Below the pieces are notes generated by a model. It was not told the DNA's origin, did no database searches, and was given only the letters and a program-made list of their open reading frames with translations. Shown here one piece after another: positions 9,666-23,080 of a DNA stretch of 64,000 nt (position 1 is its first letter; each line of letters opens with the position of its first letter). A program made the translations under genes and the position numbers. The stretch is from positions 310,001 to 374,000 of the forward strand of contig NZ_QHCT01000002.1 of assembly GCF_003545885.1 (NCBI RefSeq). The letters run 5' to 3'. The DNA is from Leptospira stimsonii. Lineage in GTDB: Bacteria; Spirochaetota; Leptospiria; Leptospirales; Leptospiraceae.

Positions 9666-10340
9666 ATGATCATTCAGGAAAAAAAGCCAAAGGAACTCTT
9701 AGAAGATCGAATCTTTACGATCTCGAACTTTCTCTCCGTGAGCAGGGTTTTCCTTCTGCCTTTTTTTATCACGTTTACAAAGACTTATATGGAAGATCCG
9801 GAAAAAACGGAATTCCTACTCTACGCTGTCTTTACTTGTATCATTGCGGTGATCACTGATTATCTCGACGGTTTTTTGGCACGTCTTCTCAACCAAGAAT
9901 CCGTCTTGGGACGTTATCTGGATCCGGTCTGCGATAAGATCGTCACGGTTGGCGGGCTTTCGGTGATCGTTCACTACTTCCGTTTTCCTTCTTGGATTCT
10001 CATTGCCTATGTGATCCGAGAAATTTTGGGGGTTTGGTTGGGAAGTTTTCTCTACCTCAAGAGAGGAATTCAGGGAAAACCGAATTGGTGGGGAAAGTTC
10101 GGAGTTGGACTCGTAGCGATCGCAGTTCTCTGGTATATGTGCATTCCTTTGATCGAGATGCAGATCGACGGAGAGAGTTTTCTAAAACATCCTGAATATT
10201 CCGGATACGTCCTAGTCCTCATTCTCTCCATTGGAATTTTTGCTTATTCCAAGCGTTATTGGAATATCGTCTTTCATCCCGAAAAAATTCAAATCGATCC
10301 GGACGACAGAAAGACTCGAAAGAAATACGAACTCGTTTGA
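9666..10340 (+). CDS. CDP-alcohol phosphatidyltransferase (PgsA-like)
   Basis: A 224-residue membrane enzyme of phospholipid synthesis. The family signature is complete: Asp65, Asp68-Gly69, Ala72-Arg73, eight residues, Gly82, Asp86 and Asp90 (DYLDGFLARLLNQESVLGRY...). About six hydrophobic segments surround it. The family condenses CDP-diacylglycerol with an alcohol such as glycerol-3-phosphate; phosphatidylglycerophosphate synthase is the likeliest role but specificity cannot be read from sequence. The C-terminal 25 residues are charged and cytoplasmic. It stands alone between two tRNA loci. Confidence 0.85.
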   Translation: MIIQEKKPKELLEDRIFTISNFLSVSRVFLLPFFITFTKTYMEDPEKTEFLLYAVFTCIIAVITDYLDGFLARLLNQESVLGRYLDPVCDKIVTVGGLSVIVHYFRFPSWILIAYVIREILGVWLGSFLYLKRGIQGKPNWWGKFGVGLVAIAVLWYMCIPLIEMQIDGESFLKHPEYSGYVLVLILSIGIFAYSKRYWNIVFHPEKIQIDPDDRKTRKKYELV

Positions 10341-10389
10341 TCGGAATTCCTTGACTCCCAAGAGTCCTCTCACATCCTGTCCCTTGCAA

Positions 10390-10475
<86 letters not shown>

Positions 10476-10549
10476 GAATCTTTCCTCTTTTTTAAAATCA
10501 TACAATCCATTTCCAAAAAAATCGGGACTCGAAGCGAGCTTCGGTAAAT

Positions 10550-10580
<31 letters not shown>

Positions 10581-10671
10581 ATTCTGAGGAACAGGATGTT
10601 CCGAGGCCAAAGCGAGACTCCGTGGAGCTAAGTCGCGCAGGATGCGAGACTGCGTAACGGCGAGTCCCCTC

Positions 10672-10697
10672 AAATTTCGACCCATAGGGAGAAATTT
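10672..10697. repeat. Constant-loop hairpin near tRNA-Leu
   Basis: Stem AAATTTC/GAAATTT (perfect), loop GACCCATAGGGA (complement of TCCCTATGGGTC), in the reverse orientation; the reverse complement is preceded by AAAACTCAGC. It interrupts the duplicated tRNA-Leu 3' end between CCCCTC and CTCGAGCA. Confidence 0.8.
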
Positions 10698-10708
10698 GCT
10701 GAGTTTTA

Positions 10709-10716
10709 CTCGAGCA
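10709..10716 (+). pseudogene. Fragment of tRNA-Leu 3' end
   Basis: CTCGAGCA, followed by the same flank as the real tRNA-Leu (AAGAATCTTTCCTC), 242 bp downstream of it. The T-arm part is separated from it by the inserted hairpin. Confidence 0.7.
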
Positions 10717-10790
10717 AGAATCTTTCCTCTTTTTTAAAATCATTCAATCCATTTCCAAAGAATCGGGACTCGAAGCGAGCTTTGGTCAGA

Positions 10791-11276
10791 ATTGCAGGTT
10801 GCAACCGCGCGTTATAGCTCATCCATTCCTAAAACGAAAGTGTCTTTCCTTGTTTTGACTACTGCCTTGTTTAGAAAGAAAACTCAAAACGAAAATAGGC
10901 AGATTTGTGTGAGCTCCTACAAAATAGAAAGGTCCTCGTGAAACCACGATTTTGTGCTCTTCGAAAAAGTTTCCGGGAACATTCCTCCATCACCAAAAAA
11001 ATGTTCATCCCGGAACATCAGGCACAGCGCCGCTTCACAGAGGATTTTCGGACTTTAGAAAGATTTCGATTTTCGATAAACTAACTTTGGTTCTTCGTGC
11101 ATAAGCGTATTCCAGAAGAGATTGCGAAATACCGCACGATCAAAAAAGGAATCCGAACGAAAACACTTTCTTCTTATAAAAATCCCCGTCCAGTCCTCTC
11201 TTCTGAAAAATTCTATCAGAATTGGAAGCATCTCAAAAGCTTTGAGAAATCACCACGTTCTTCAAATAGGAAAATC
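10791..11276. other. Non-coding stretch with palindromes
   Basis: About 490 bp without a convincing gene. It holds an imperfect palindrome TTGTGTGAGCTCCTACAA at 10905-10922 and a longer inverted repeat (CCGGGAACATT near 10975 against AATGTTCATCCCGG ending near 11016). An open frame extends the downstream DUF1993 gene 180 bp upstream, but that part is unlike the family. Confidence 0.5.
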
Positions 11277-11783
11277 ATGCTCTACGAAATCACAATTCTT
11301 CAGTTCTCCAAGATGCTTAAAAATCTCAGCGTTCTCTTGGAAAAAGGGGCCTCCTACGCGGAAACAAAAAAAGTCGACGTCGAGATTCTTCTGAATGCAA
11401 GGCTTGCTCTTGATCAGTTTCATCTGATCAAACAAGTGCAGATCGCCTGCGACACGGCAAAATTAGGCGTATCTCGTTTGACCGGGAAGGAAGCTCCCAA
11501 ACACGACGACCAGGAAAAAACACTTCCCGAACTTCAGAAAAGAATTCAATCCGTCCTCTCTTATCTCGGAACGTTTACGGAGAAGGATTTTAGCGAAGCC
11601 ATCGATCGTAGGATCTCACAACCACGCTGGGAAGGAAAGTATCTCACCGGAAAAGAATTTGCAATCCAACACGCCATCCCGAATTTCTATTTTCATATTA
11701 CAACCGCGTATTCTATCTTACGTCACAACGGAGTGGATATCGGAAAGAAGAATTATCTGGGTGATATGCCCTTTAAGAATTGA
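11277..11783 (+). CDS. DUF1993 family protein
   Basis: A 168-residue protein of the DUF1993 family (helical-bundle fold related to DinB-like proteins). Landmarks are the N-terminal MLYEITILQFSKMLKNL, VQIACDTAKLGVSRLTG, and the C-terminal PNFYFHITTAYSILRHNGV. Start chosen at the ATG at 11277, preceded by AGGAAAATC and matching the usual family N-terminus; the open frame extends 60 codons upstream but that part is not family-like. The biochemical function of the family is unknown. Cytoplasmic, single gene. Confidence 0.88.
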   Translation: MLYEITILQFSKMLKNLSVLLEKGASYAETKKVDVEILLNARLALDQFHLIKQVQIACDTAKLGVSRLTGKEAPKHDDQEKTLPELQKRIQSVLSYLGTFTEKDFSEAIDRRISQPRWEGKYLTGKEFAIQHAIPNFYFHITTAYSILRHNGVDIGKKNYLGDMPFKN

Positions 11784-11813
11784 TCCTAGAATCATCTAAA
11801 CACGAGGTAATCT

Positions 11814-12710
11814 TTGAATTCGATCGTACCCAAAATTCTTAACTTCCCTTGGTTGTGGCTTGTTTTGATTTTACTTTCTTTCCATACCTTTTGCCGTGCT
11901 CCTGAAAAAGAATCGAACACGTCGAAAGAATCAAATCCCAAAGGAATCCCGGTTCTGATCTATCACGAAATTGTAACGGAAAACGATCGGGAACCGGGAG
12001 AAACGGTCATCTCCCTAAAAAAGTTCGAGGAACAGATGGAATATCTTTCCTCACACGGATATCATCCGATTTCCATGAAGGAACTCCTTCTTTATATGAA
12101 GAAGGGAACAACTCTTCCCGATCGTTCGATCGTCCTTAACTTTGACGACGGCTGGAAGAATGTCCTAAACGCGGTCCCGATTCTTAAAAAACATTCGTTC
12201 CCGGCTTCTTTCTGGATCATCTCCGGACCCAAAGGAATCGGAAATGGCGAATATCTAGAATGGTCCGATATCAAAGAACTCTCTGCAAACCCCCTTTTCG
12301 AAATCGGTTCCCACTCCTATAGTCATCCTTGGAATCCAAAGGACAATCTTGTGACCTGGGTCGATAAGAAGGTTCCTGGAAAGGGAAACAAAGAAGCACT
12401 CTTTGAACTCAGAGAATCCAAAAAGATCTTAGAAGAAAAGTTAGGAATTCCAATCGATTATCTGGCTTGGCCTTGCGGTTGGTACAATGAAACCTTAGTT
12501 CAATTGGCAAAACGTTCCGGTTACAAAGCGCTCCTCACAACAAAAGACGGCGCCAATGTCCCGGGAGGCGATCCGTTTCACGTAAAAAGAATCTTCATCG
12601 ATGGACAATGCGATCTAGCAACGTTTGTTGAACAATTGGAAAATCCACGTTACATCGTATGTCAAAAGACACAGAAGTCTACGCAAGGAAACTCACCTTA
12701 TTCTTATTAG
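11814..12710 (+). CDS. Polysaccharide deacetylase (NodB-type) lipoprotein
   Basis: A 298-residue carbohydrate esterase 4 family protein. An N-terminal hydrophobic segment ends at FHTFC (Cys27), a possible lipobox, so it is probably periplasmic or outer-membrane anchored. The NodB-domain metal and catalytic motifs are NFDDG (Asp111, Asp112) and HSYSH (His167, His171). Enzymes of this family remove N-acetyl groups from peptidoglycan or surface glycans. The start is TTG at 11814 with CGAGGTAA upstream. It lies 30 bp after the DUF1993 gene and before a glycosyltransferase, consistent with envelope glycan work. Confidence 0.85.
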   Translation: MNSIVPKILNFPWLWLVLILLSFHTFCRAPEKESNTSKESNPKGIPVLIYHEIVTENDREPGETVISLKKFEEQMEYLSSHGYHPISMKELLLYMKKGTTLPDRSIVLNFDDGWKNVLNAVPILKKHSFPASFWIISGPKGIGNGEYLEWSDIKELSANPLFEIGSHSYSHPWNPKDNLVTWVDKKVPGKGNKEALFELRESKKILEEKLGIPIDYLAWPCGWYNETLVQLAKRSGYKALLTTKDGANVPGGDPFHVKRIFIDGQCDLATFVEQLENPRYIVCQKTQKSTQGNSPYSY

Positions 12711-12817
12711 AATTCTTTAAATTTACGAAACTTGATAAAAATTTCCTTCACTCGAAAATAATTATGAATTACATAACGAAGGGTAATTTTTGATATAGTA
12801 GATTCAGTACAATTTAG

Positions 12818-15034
12818 ATGAGAAAGAATCCGGCTCTCGTAGCAGAATCCATGAATTTGAAGACAAATCGGTATTATAGCAACCAGATCTGGATCACACG
12901 CATTTTCCTTTTTCTGACGATCGTCTCCTGCGTCTTTGCGTGCATCGAGATGTTTCAAATTCTCGTGGAAGAAATCCTGGATCACAGGCCTTTTGCCGCC
13001 ATCGGCCAAATCGCCTTTATCGTCATTATCACGTTGCTCACTTACGGGAACTTCGTTTATCAATTTACCCGTCTCGGATATTTCAAAAGGCTTTTAAAAC
13101 ACAATCCGCCGGAACGGGAAGAATTAGAAGAAATCTACCAGGTCGATTCCCCTCCCTTAGCGGTATTGGTGCCTTCCTATAAGGAAGAATTGGATATCGT
13201 TCGAGAAACTCTCTTGTCCGCGGCACTCCAGGACTATCCGAATCGAAGAGTGGTTCTCCTGATCGACGATCCTCCACAACCGAAAAACTATTCCGATTTC
13301 GAAGCCCTTCAGAAGATGAGAAATCTTCCGACTTCGCTTCAACAAGAATTCGAAGAAGCGTGCGCTCCGTTCGCAACAGCGAAAGCGGAATTCTTAAAAC
13401 GCAAACGTATGGGTTCTCTTGATTTTTCGATTGAGACCGAAGAGCTGATTCGTCACTACCAAAACGTCTCCCTTTGGTTTCAAAATCGGATTCTAAACTA
13501 TGACGATCATTCGATCAAAAGAGAACTCCCGGAACATACCCGCGTCTTTATGCGGGACCGTTTTTTTGCAAAATGGGAAGAATTGCATTCCGAAAGAATT
13601 TTAGAATTGGAGAATCTTCTTTCCCAAGGCGGAGCTTCCCTCGAAAGAATCGAAAAGGAATACAATCGCCTTTCCTGTCTTTTTTCCGTAGAATTCACGA
13701 GCTTTGAAAGAAAAAAATATCTCAACCTTTCCCACCTTCCGAACAAAGCGATGAACTTGAACAGTTACATCTATCTTTTAGGAAAGAAATGGAAGGAAAG
13801 AGAAGAATCGCACGGAACTTTTCTGGAAGAAACGGAGGAAGCGAACGCTTCTTTTGAAATCCCTTCCGCTGAATTTTTAATTACTCTGGACGCGGACAGC
13901 GCTCTTCTTCCGGACTACGTTTTAAAATTGGCGAAGGTCATGGCCTCTCCTAAGAACGAACGAGTTGCAGTGGCACAAACTCCTTATAGCGCAATTCCCG
14001 GAGCCCCTAACCTTCTGGAACAAATGGCAGGAGCGACCACCGATATCCAGTATCAGATTCACCAAGGGTTTACTCATTTTGGAGCGACCTTTTGGGTCGG
14101 CGCCAACGCAATGCTCCGATACAAAGCACTTCTCGATATCTGCACCGTCTATGAAGAACGAGGATACAAAATTCATCGTTATATCCAAGACAATACAGTC
14201 ATTGAAGATACCGAATCCAGTATCGATCTTTTAGACGTAAATTGGAATTTATACAACTATCCGGAACGTCTTGCTTATAGCGCAACACCGGCGGATTTTG
14301 GTTCTCTTTTGATCCAAAGAAGAAGATGGGCAAACGGTGGATTGATCATTCTTCCGAAACTTTTACGCCACGTATTTCAATGGCCTTGGAGTCTTCCAAA
14401 ATTTGTCGAAGCATTCTTTCGGGTTCACTATCTCGGTTCGATCGCGGCGGTGAATATTGGATTGGTCATTTTAATGGGAAGTCCACTCGGAGAAGGAATG
14501 GAAACCTATTGGATTGCCATCTCTTCTCTTCCATACTTTTTTCTCTACGGAATGGATCTCGTGGAAATGGGTTATCGTTGGATGGACGTCTTCCGCGTTT
14601 ATGCCCTCAATTTACTTCTCATTCCCGTGAATCTCGCCGGAGTTTTGATGTCTTTGAACCAAGCGGTTACCGGAAAACAAATCCCATTCAGCAGAACGCC
14701 GAAGGTCATCGGAAGAACCGCAATGCCTGCTCTGTATGTAATCGCGGAATACGCGCTTATGGCTCAGCTGTTCTTCGGCTTTGTTACGAATTACCTCCAT
14801 AGAAACTGGGCTTATTCTTTTTATAACCTCGCAAACGCGTTGATGTTAGGTTACGCGATCGCGAAGTTTATCGGACTCAGGGCTAGTTGGGAAGATCTGA
14901 CGCTTTCACTGAACAAACCGCCAGCCGAAATCGTGGAAACCGTCGCCCAATTCGTTGAACCGAGGGTTACAATCGAACTGGAAGCCGCCATGCTTTACGG
15001 AAACGATTCATCGGAAAAAGATCAGATTCATTGA
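12818..15034 (+). CDS. Membrane glycosyltransferase family 2 (cellulose-synthase-like)
   Basis: A 738-residue processive-type GT2. Two N-terminal membrane helices (about 25-95) precede the catalytic domain with VLLIDDP, the DxD in [13 protein letters not shown], the acidic TED in IEDTESSID, and RRRWANGG, corresponding to the Q/RxxRW signature. Several C-terminal membrane helices follow. An insert of about 200 charged residues separates the first two catalytic motifs, longer than in cellulose synthases. It should polymerise or transfer a nucleotide-activated sugar at the inner membrane; the sugar cannot be predicted. The ATG at 12818 lacks a clear ribosome site; Met12 is an alternative. Confidence 0.82.
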   Translation: MRKNPALVAESMNLKTNRYYSNQIWITRIFLFLTIVSCVFACIEMFQILVEEILDHRPFAAIGQIAFIVIITLLTYGNFVYQFTRLGYFKRLLKHNPPEREELEEIYQVDSPPLAVLVPSYKEELDIVRETLLSAALQDYPNRRVVLLIDDPPQPKNYSDFEALQKMRNLPTSLQQEFEEACAPFATAKAEFLKRKRMGSLDFSIETEELIRHYQNVSLWFQNRILNYDDHSIKRELPEHTRVFMRDRFFAKWEELHSERILELENLLSQGGASLERIEKEYNRLSCLFSVEFTSFERKKYLNLSHLPNKAMNLNSYIYLLGKKWKEREESHGTFLEETEEANASFEIPSAEFLITLDADSALLPDYVLKLAKVMASPKNERVAVAQTPYSAIPGAPNLLEQMAGATTDIQYQIHQGFTHFGATFWVGANAMLRYKALLDICTVYEERGYKIHRYIQDNTVIEDTESSIDLLDVNWNLYNYPERLAYSATPADFGSLLIQRRRWANGGLIILPKLLRHVFQWPWSLPKFVEAFFRVHYLGSIAAVNIGLVILMGSPLGEGMETYWIAISSLPYFFLYGMDLVEMGYRWMDVFRVYALNLLLIPVNLAGVLMSLNQAVTGKQIPFSRTPKVIGRTAMPALYVIAEYALMAQLFFGFVTNYLHRNWAYSFYNLANALMLGYAIAKFIGLRASWEDLTLSLNKPPAEIVETVAQFVEPRVTIELEAAMLYGNDSSEKDQIH

Positions 15035-15165
15035 TCCCGACTTTTTTTACTTCGGGTGTTGTATCTCTGCAAGTTTCCAAAAGGAAACCCTTTGTGGGAA
15101 GCACCGACTTGAGCGCCTCTAAATTCCTCTTGTAATTTGGTTCCTGGGAAAAACTCTCGTTCTAT

Positions 15166-15816
15166 ATGTCTGCAAATCCAGGACCGGTATCCGTACAGGA
15201 AGTTTTGTACAAAGCGCGGTTATTCTTTTCCGGATTTTTCCTCTGTCTTCTTTTGATCTCTGGATTCGTTTTTCTCTCCCCTCTTTTCTTAATCAAAGAC
15301 AGCCCGTTTCCCAAAAGCGACGCTCTCGTATTGGAAGTAAAGGAAACACTTCCGCGCGACATTCTCAAAAATGCGGCCGATGGTTTTAAAAAAGGGTACG
15401 CAGGGATTCTGATCGTCCTCTATTCTCCTGCCACCGCAAATTCCAATGTAGGAATCGGTTTGGAACTTACCCAGGAAATCCAAAGTTCTCTGGTGGAGCT
15501 TGGTGTGGATGAATCCAAAATTCTCATCTATAAACTCGAACCATACCCTGCGGGCGCGAAGAATTTTTCGAAATCGCTTTTGAAAATTTGTCTGGATCGA
15601 CAATTAAAGAATATTCTGATCCTCTCCAAAAGATTCGAATCGTCACTGAATCAAAAAATCTACGAATCCGTTTTAGGACCAGCCGGTCTCAAGGTCCATA
15701 TCGTTCCTCTCGCGGATCGGACGAATCTCTCCAATTGGTTTTTAACCGAAGAAGGATTCGAACTCGTGTTTACAAACTTAGCCAGAACGTTTTATCAAAT
15801 ACTCCCAGGAAAATAG
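15166..15816 (+). CDS. Membrane-anchored protein, possibly DUF218/YdcF-like
   Basis: A 216-residue protein with one N-terminal transmembrane helix ([19 protein letters not shown]) and a soluble alpha/beta domain with a repeating strand-helix pattern ([40 protein letters not shown]). The order and the SKRFESS segment recall the DUF218 (YdcF/SanA/ElyC) fold, but I am not certain. It ends 7 bp before lysS and may be cotranscribed with it. Function unknown. Confidence 0.7.
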   Translation: MSANPGPVSVQEVLYKARLFFSGFFLCLLLISGFVFLSPLFLIKDSPFPKSDALVLEVKETLPRDILKNAADGFKKGYAGILIVLYSPATANSNVGIGLELTQEIQSSLVELGVDESKILIYKLEPYPAGAKNFSKSLLKICLDRQLKNILILSKRFESSLNQKIYESVLGPAGLKVHIVPLADRTNLSNWFLTEEGFELVFTNLARTFYQILPGK

Positions 15817-15823
15817 AATCGTA

Positions 15824-17320
15824 ATGTTAGACGCAAAAGAATCAAACGAGCTCATTCAGCAAAGAATCCAAAAAATCGAGGAACTCAAAAAACAGGGAAT
15901 CAATCCCTACCCGGTTCGTTTTTTTCCGGATTCTAAATCCAAAGAGATCGTAGAAAAGTTTGAAACATCTCCGACGGGACCGGAAACGATCTACAAACTA
16001 GGTGGAAGACTCCATTCCAAAAGAGTTATGGGAAAGGCGAGTTTTGCTCATCTCAAAGACAGCACAGGAATCATTCAACTCTATGCGACCAGAGACGACC
16101 TCGGTGAAGCGCCGTATGCGATCTTCAAATCTCTCGACTTGGGCGATATCATCGGATTGGAGGGATACCTTTTTACGACTCAGAAAGGGGAAATCACCTT
16201 ACATCTAACGAAGGTGGAACTTCTCGCAAAGTGTATTCGACCTCTTCCCGTTGTAAAAGAAAAAGACGGTGTCATCTATGACGCGTTCGCCGACGTAGAA
16301 CAAAGATATAGAATGCGTTATGTGGACTTAGTCGTCAACGACGCTGTCAGAGAAACATTCATCACCCGAAGTAAGATCGTCTCTGAAATCAGAAGTTTTC
16401 TGACCAACGAAGGATTTCTGGAAGTGGAAACTCCGATGATGCAACCGATCGCCGGTGGGGCCGCGGCGAGACCGTTTGTCACACACCACAATACTCTTGA
16501 TATGCAATTATTCTTAAGAATTGCACCGGAACTCTATCTCAAAAGACTCATCGTAGGTGGAATGGATCGGGTATTCGAACTCAATCGAAACTTTAGAAAC
16601 GAAGGAATCTCCACCAAACACAATCCGGAATTTACGATGCTGGAAGCTTATATGGCCTTCGGCGACATGGCGTCGATGTTGGATCTGACCGAGAGACTCA
16701 TCACATATTTAGCGCAAAAGGTTTGTGGGACTCTGAAGATCCAATATGGAAAAGATATGATCGATCTTTCCCCGCCTTGGAGAAGAGTTACCTATGTAGA
16801 CATCATCAAAGAATACAGCGGAATCGATTTTAGTCAGGTCACAACTTTGGAAGAGGCAAAGAAGAAAGCCGCCGAGTTGAAAGTGGACGTTTCAAAATGT
16901 AACAGCATTTGGAAAGTGGCTGACGAAGTTTTTTCCGACAAGGCCGAACCGAATCTCATTCAACCGGTCTTTATCACCGATTATCCGACGGAACTTTCTC
17001 CCCTCGCAAAATCCAATCCAGAAAAACCGGGTTTTGTGGAACGTTTCGAACCCTACGTGGCTGGAAGAGAAATCGGAAATGCATTTACGGAATTAAACGA
17101 TCCTTTTGATCAAAAAGAAAGATTTGAAGAACAAGTAAAACAAAGAGAAGCAGGAGACGACGAAGCGTTTATGATGGATGAGGACTATATCCGCGCTTTG
17201 GAATACGGAATGCCTCCTACGGGCGGTTTAGGAATCGGAATTGACCGTTTGGTGATGCTTCTTACCAATTCGCATTCGATTCGTGATACGATTCTTTTTC
17301 CTCTGATGCGTCCGGAATGA
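15824..17320 (+). CDS. lysS: Lysyl-tRNA synthetase, class II
   Basis: A 498-residue class II enzyme with an N-terminal OB-fold anticodon-binding domain (about 60-150) and a catalytic core with motif 1 ([16 protein letters not shown]), motif 2 ([19 protein letters not shown]) and motif 3 ([12 protein letters not shown]). It charges tRNA-Lys. The ATG is 7 bp after the upstream gene. A strong intrinsic terminator lies 50 bp beyond the stop. Confidence 0.96.
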   Translation: MLDAKESNELIQQRIQKIEELKKQGINPYPVRFFPDSKSKEIVEKFETSPTGPETIYKLGGRLHSKRVMGKASFAHLKDSTGIIQLYATRDDLGEAPYAIFKSLDLGDIIGLEGYLFTTQKGEITLHLTKVELLAKCIRPLPVVKEKDGVIYDAFADVEQRYRMRYVDLVVNDAVRETFITRSKIVSEIRSFLTNEGFLEVETPMMQPIAGGAAARPFVTHHNTLDMQLFLRIAPELYLKRLIVGGMDRVFELNRNFRNEGISTKHNPEFTMLEAYMAFGDMASMLDLTERLITYLAQKVCGTLKIQYGKDMIDLSPPWRRVTYVDIIKEYSGIDFSQVTTLEEAKKKAAELKVDVSKCNSIWKVADEVFSDKAEPNLIQPVFITDYPTELSPLAKSNPEKPGFVERFEPYVAGREIGNAFTELNDPFDQKERFEEQVKQREAGDDEAFMMDEDYIRALEYGMPPTGGLGIGIDRLVMLLTNSHSIRDTILFPLMRPE

Positions 17321-17370
17321 TTGAGAATCTCACGAAGATCAAATTTGATATTTGAACATTGAAATCGTAT

Positions 17371-17401
17371 AAAAAAACTCGGATCATTTCCGAGTTTTTT
17401 T
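17371..17401. terminator. Intrinsic terminator between lysS and the opposing gene
   Basis: An 8-bp perfect hairpin AACTCGGA/TCCGAGTT with an A-run before and a T-run after, so it can terminate transcription from both sides (lysS on + and the small membrane gene on -). Confidence 0.9.
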
Positions 17402-17444
17402 ACGAGCATTACGAAAGACTGTCGAAAGTAGGAAAATTGAAAAC

Positions 17445-17777
17445 TCAACCTTGAAGTCGTTTTTTCCGTTTGGGGGTTTCCGTCATCAAACGAAGAGAAA
17501 AGTGATCCACGAGTATATCGATTCTTTCTCCGAGTGCCGAAATAGAACGATCTAATCTGGATTCCAGCCTCAGACTCTCGGTTTTTAACTCCGACTTTAC
17601 ATTCATCAGATCGGATCGTATTTCAGTGCGCACCGTTAAAAGATCCGCCTTTCTTTCCTTTTCGGATTCTTCCAACTGGGAGAAAAGCTGTTTCCATACA
17701 AGATGCAAAATACCAAAGAGAGATCCAAAACCAAAGAGCATCGTCAAAAACAACGTGATAAAACTATAATCCATCAT
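17445..17777 (-). CDS. Small membrane protein with coiled coil
   Basis: A 110-residue protein with one N-terminal transmembrane helix (FITLFLTMLFGFGSLFGILHLVW) and a long charged helix with heptads (LEESEKERKADLLTVRTEI, LKTESLRLESRLDRSISAL), ending in a Lys/Arg-rich tail. This layout is common in small leptospiral and phage-associated proteins of unknown function. Codon pattern looks coding and it is bounded by a terminator; no family recognised. Confidence 0.6.
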   Translation of the reverse strand: MMDYSFITLFLTMLFGFGSLFGILHLVWKQLFSQLEESEKERKADLLTVRTEIRSDLMNVKSELKTESLRLESRLDRSISALGERIDILVDHFSLRLMTETPKRKKRLQG

Positions 17778-17907
17778 TCCTGAATGCTACTTCAAAATGG
17801 GCTAAAATCAAGTTATTTTTTCAAAAGCACATTGAAATATTAGAATATAACACTTTCCGCATACAGCGAGAATTCGACTTTCAGTAAGTTTGTTGAACCA
17901 AATGATT

Positions 17908-18735
<828 letters not shown>

Positions 18736-18779
18736 CCTAAAGGCATCCTATACGACATAAGTTCAGAGTCAATTGAAAG

Positions 18780-19439
18780 TTACCGCTTTCTGGCTCGGAT
18801 TTTTTCGGCGGCGGCTCGGAATTCTTCTTCTAAACAAACCATGGAAATACTGGAAAGGAGAAACGAACCCTGTTCTAATATCTGATCCAAATTCGAAACT
18901 TGGATTCCACCGATCAAAGTTACCGGCGTCGTAGCGGATCCGGAAAGATTCGCCAAAACATCGGTTCCGATCGCGGACTTCGCGTCGTACTTGTTTTCGG
19001 TGGAGAAGATCGGGCCTAAACCGGTATAATTCCAAAGGGAAGAATCCAGGGAATTCACCTCTTCCACTGTATGAGACGAGGTTCCTAAAAATAATTTCGA
19101 TTCTCGAAGTGAGATTTTTTCTTCGTCTTTGAGAGCTTCGTAATCTTCCTTTCCTAGGTGAGCTCCAAAACAATTCAGCCGGATCGCTTCCTTCCAATCA
19201 TCGTTTAGTATCCAAGGGATCGACGGGTATTTGTCTAACAACGTTTTTACGAGGGAATTCAACTCTTCCGAACGAACATTTTTCGCGCGGATCTGGATCC
19301 AAGGCACCAAGTCCCGATATTCCATCCAAAGCTTCGGGACCTCAAAAAAATTGAGATTCTTCTTTTTACAAAAATCCAGATCGAGGATCGGATACAAGCC
19401 CGGATGATTCCAGACGTTAGGATCAACCACCACCGACAA
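18780..19439 (-). CDS. thiE: Thiamine-phosphate synthase
   Basis: A 219-residue TIM-barrel protein. Family motifs are recognisable but drifted: [26 protein letters not shown] and [13 protein letters not shown], then TLIGGI. It joins the thiazole and pyrimidine halves of thiamine. It overlaps the thiS gene by 17 bp, which supports the assignment. No other thi genes are in the window. Confidence 0.85.
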   Translation of the reverse strand: MSVVVDPNVWNHPGLYPILDLDFCKKKNLNFFEVPKLWMEYRDLVPWIQIRAKNVRSEELNSLVKTLLDKYPSIPWILNDDWKEAIRLNCFGAHLGKEDYEALKDEEKISLRESKLFLGTSSHTVEEVNSLDSSLWNYTGLGPIFSTENKYDAKSAIGTDVLANLSGSATTPVTLIGGIQVSNLDQILEQGSFLLSSISMVCLEEEFRAAAEKIRARKR

Positions 19440-19623
19440 ACCTAAGAATTTCGAGCTGGTCTTCTTCGAATAGTTCAGTTTGCTCCCAAAACTCTCTCTT
19501 GAGTATGTTTCCGTTTCTCTGAATCGCCACCATTTCCGGTTTGATTTTGAGGTGTTCTAAGAGGGCTGGAATCTGGGACGATTTCAATTCGGAAAGGGGA
19601 AGTTTTTTTCCGTTCACTTGCAT
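19423..19623 (-). CDS. thiS: Sulfur carrier protein ThiS
   Basis: A 66-residue ubiquitin-like protein beginning [10 protein letters not shown] and ending in RFVGGG, the C-terminal Gly-Gly that is thiocarboxylated to donate sulfur for the thiazole ring of thiamine. The 17-bp overlap with thiE indicates coupled translation. Confidence 0.9.
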   Translation of the reverse strand: MQVNGKKLPLSELKSSQIPALLEHLKIKPEMVAIQRNGNILKREFWEQTELFEEDQLEILRFVGGG

Positions 19624-19712
19624 AGGGATGACAAAAAAAGTTTGTGTTGGAATCCGTACCTGTCCAATCTTTTTTGATTTACGAAGAATTCCTTCGTAGG
19701 GAATCTAACCTT

Positions 19713-19997
19713 ATGAGGAAACTGTCTTCAATCATTCTTATTTCCCTTTTGTTCTTCCTTGTTCTGAGTGGATGTCATTCGAGACACGACGAGACCACTG
19801 ATAAGGCCGTTTTCAACTATATCCTTGCTTGTGGTCCGGGCGGATCGATCGATTCTTGCAACGCGGTCTGTGCAGAACGTTGGGGCGCGACCGCTACCAG
19901 TGCAAACTTGCAAAACCTCAATACTTGCACAAGCGCTTGCTCCACAAACTGCAATATCGTGAGTTTGTATCTGCAATACAGCGCCCTCAACAAGTAA
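19713..19997 (+). CDS. Small cysteine-rich lipoprotein
   Basis: Start chosen at the ATG at 19713, which gives a textbook signal: MRKL, a hydrophobic stretch and the lipobox LSGC (Cys about 20). The mature part of ~75 residues has seven further cysteines ([32 protein letters not shown]), probably paired as disulfides outside the inner membrane. I do not recognise the family. The 3' end overlaps the convergent rsmE gene by 11 bp. Confidence 0.8.
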   Translation: MRKLSSIILISLLFFLVLSGCHSRHDETTDKAVFNYILACGPGGSIDSCNAVCAERWGATATSANLQNLNTCTSACSTNCNIVSLYLQYSALNK

Positions 19998-20676
19998 AGT
20001 ATCGAAACATCGAGGCCGCAAAAATTCCAGCGGTCTCGATCCTCAAAATCGAATCTCCCGCTTTGACTCCCAAAACTCCTTTCTCTTTGAGTAGAAGGAT
20101 TTCCTTTTCTCGAAATCCGCCTTCCGGTCCTATGATCCAAATCGAATTCTGAAACGATTCCGCTTTCAGTTCGGCTTCTCCCCTCGGATCTAAAAAAAAG
20201 TAAGAATGTTCTTTTCCTTCCTGCGCTTTTAAGAATTCCTTCAGGGAAACGGGAGCGAAAACTTCCGGAAGAAACATCTGTTTGGATTGAGCCGCCGCTT
20301 CTTCTGTGATCTTTTGCGCCCTTTCCAGATTAAAATCCTTTCGATCGGATTGTTCGAAGTTTAAAAAGTAAAAATGACTCAGACCGAGTTCAGTTCCTTT
20401 CTGTAAAAGCCATTCCAAACGATTCCCTTTGGGAATCGCGGTTGCAATTCCGGAAATACTTTTTCTTTTCGGATGGCTTTTGGATTCTTTCAATAAACCT
20501 TGATCGGAATTTTCTCCAACTTCGTAAATCCACTCCGATCCGTTCCCATTCAGGACGCGAAGGATTTTTTTTTCGGTGTAAATACGAAGAGCTTTGAGAT
20601 GGGAAATTTCCTCTCGATTCAATACGAATTCTTTTTCGGAATTCCAGTCTCTTCGAAATAGAATCGTTTCTTCCAA
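19987..20676 (-). CDS. rsmE: 16S rRNA m3U1498 methyltransferase RsmE
   Basis: A 229-residue SPOUT-family methyltransferase. The N-terminal PUA-like domain is followed by the knot motifs [43 protein letters not shown] and the closing [11 protein letters not shown]. It methylates N3 of U1498 in 16S rRNA. Last gene of a guaB / sorting-protein / rsmE run with gaps of 2 and 9 bp. Confidence 0.93.
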   Translation of the reverse strand: MEETILFRRDWNSEKEFVLNREEISHLKALRIYTEKKILRVLNGNGSEWIYEVGENSDQGLLKESKSHPKRKSISGIATAIPKGNRLEWLLQKGTELGLSHFYFLNFEQSDRKDFNLERAQKITEEAAAQSKQMFLPEVFAPVSLKEFLKAQEGKEHSYFFLDPRGEAELKAESFQNSIWIIGPEGGFREKEILLLKEKGVLGVKAGDSILRIETAGIFAASMFRYFTC

Positions 20677-20685
20677 AACGAGTTC

Positions 20686-21471
20686 CTATCGATTTAGATT
20701 GGCGAGATCAAACAAGGAAGGATCCGGTTTTACTTCCTTATCAATTTCAGTATATTCTAATACACTGATGGATCCTGTATTCAGGTCCAACATCTCCAGG
20801 CGATTGGCGAGTTCTTCCTTTCCGAGCTTTTGGTTCTGCTTTACCTTTATAGGCCCGTATTTGATGTTCATCGTCTTAAAAAGAACTCCGTCCTTGTCGT
20901 GAAAATCAAGACGTGTGGGTTTCAAAGAATCCAAATCCAACAAAAGAATGAGTTTGGAATAGAAGTAAGGAATGATCGGCTTGAGAGAGACTCTTTTAAA
21001 GGAATGATCGGAAGTTTTTAAGTCGCTCTGCACGATCGGATTGTAGTTGGCCTGATAGGAAACTCCGGAAAGGTCCATAAAACTAAAACCGGTAGAAAGG
21101 TGTTGTTCGTATTTTTCCTCGTCCACTTTTCGAAAAATCTTTTTGGATAGAACGTTGAACGCGTAGATTTGTTCGCCTTCATCCTTGATCAGGATTTTGT
21201 ATTCGAGTCCTCTACCCCTACTTTCAAAAAGATAAAGAGTGTCTTCGTCTTTTCGAAAGATGCTTACATCCCAGCTCCAGGTTTCTCCGGATCTTCGAAT
21301 GAGAATTAGATTTCCTTTGATCAATCCTTGATTCGACTTCGCAAGAGCCTGGTCGAGCCTAGCGACCAATTCCTGCGCGACTCTCGGACCGGCGGATCCT
21401 TGCGGGTTTGTTTCCTGGCGGGGAATAGTGAACGCCAACAAACAAACGAACAACGCAAGAATCCGAATCAA
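20686..21471 (-). CDS. Outer membrane lipoprotein-sorting-like protein
   Basis: A 261-residue exported protein: signal peptide ([16 protein letters not shown]) and a beta-rich domain with [23 protein letters not shown] and a closing LDPSLFDL-type segment ([12 protein letters not shown]). This matches the outer membrane lipoprotein-sorting (LolA/LolB-like) families often found in spirochaetes. It would act in the periplasm on lipid or lipoprotein transport; the cargo is unknown. It sits 2 bp downstream of guaB. Confidence 0.75.
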   Translation of the reverse strand: MIRILALFVCLLAFTIPRQETNPQGSAGPRVAQELVARLDQALAKSNQGLIKGNLILIRRSGETWSWDVSIFRKDEDTLYLFESRGRGLEYKILIKDEGEQIYAFNVLSKKIFRKVDEEKYEQHLSTGFSFMDLSGVSYQANYNPIVQSDLKTSDHSFKRVSLKPIIPYFYSKLILLLDLDSLKPTRLDFHDKDGVLFKTMNIKYGPIKVKQNQKLGKEELANRLEMLDLNTGSISVLEYTEIDKEVKPDPSLFDLANLNR

Positions 21472-21473
21472 AC

Positions 21474-23003
<1,530 letters not shown>

Positions 23004-23080
23004 TATTCCTTACCTAGTACATAAAAGGTAAACAGAGAACTGAGATCAAGAGAATTTCCCCTCCTTTGCTTTGAAAAACT

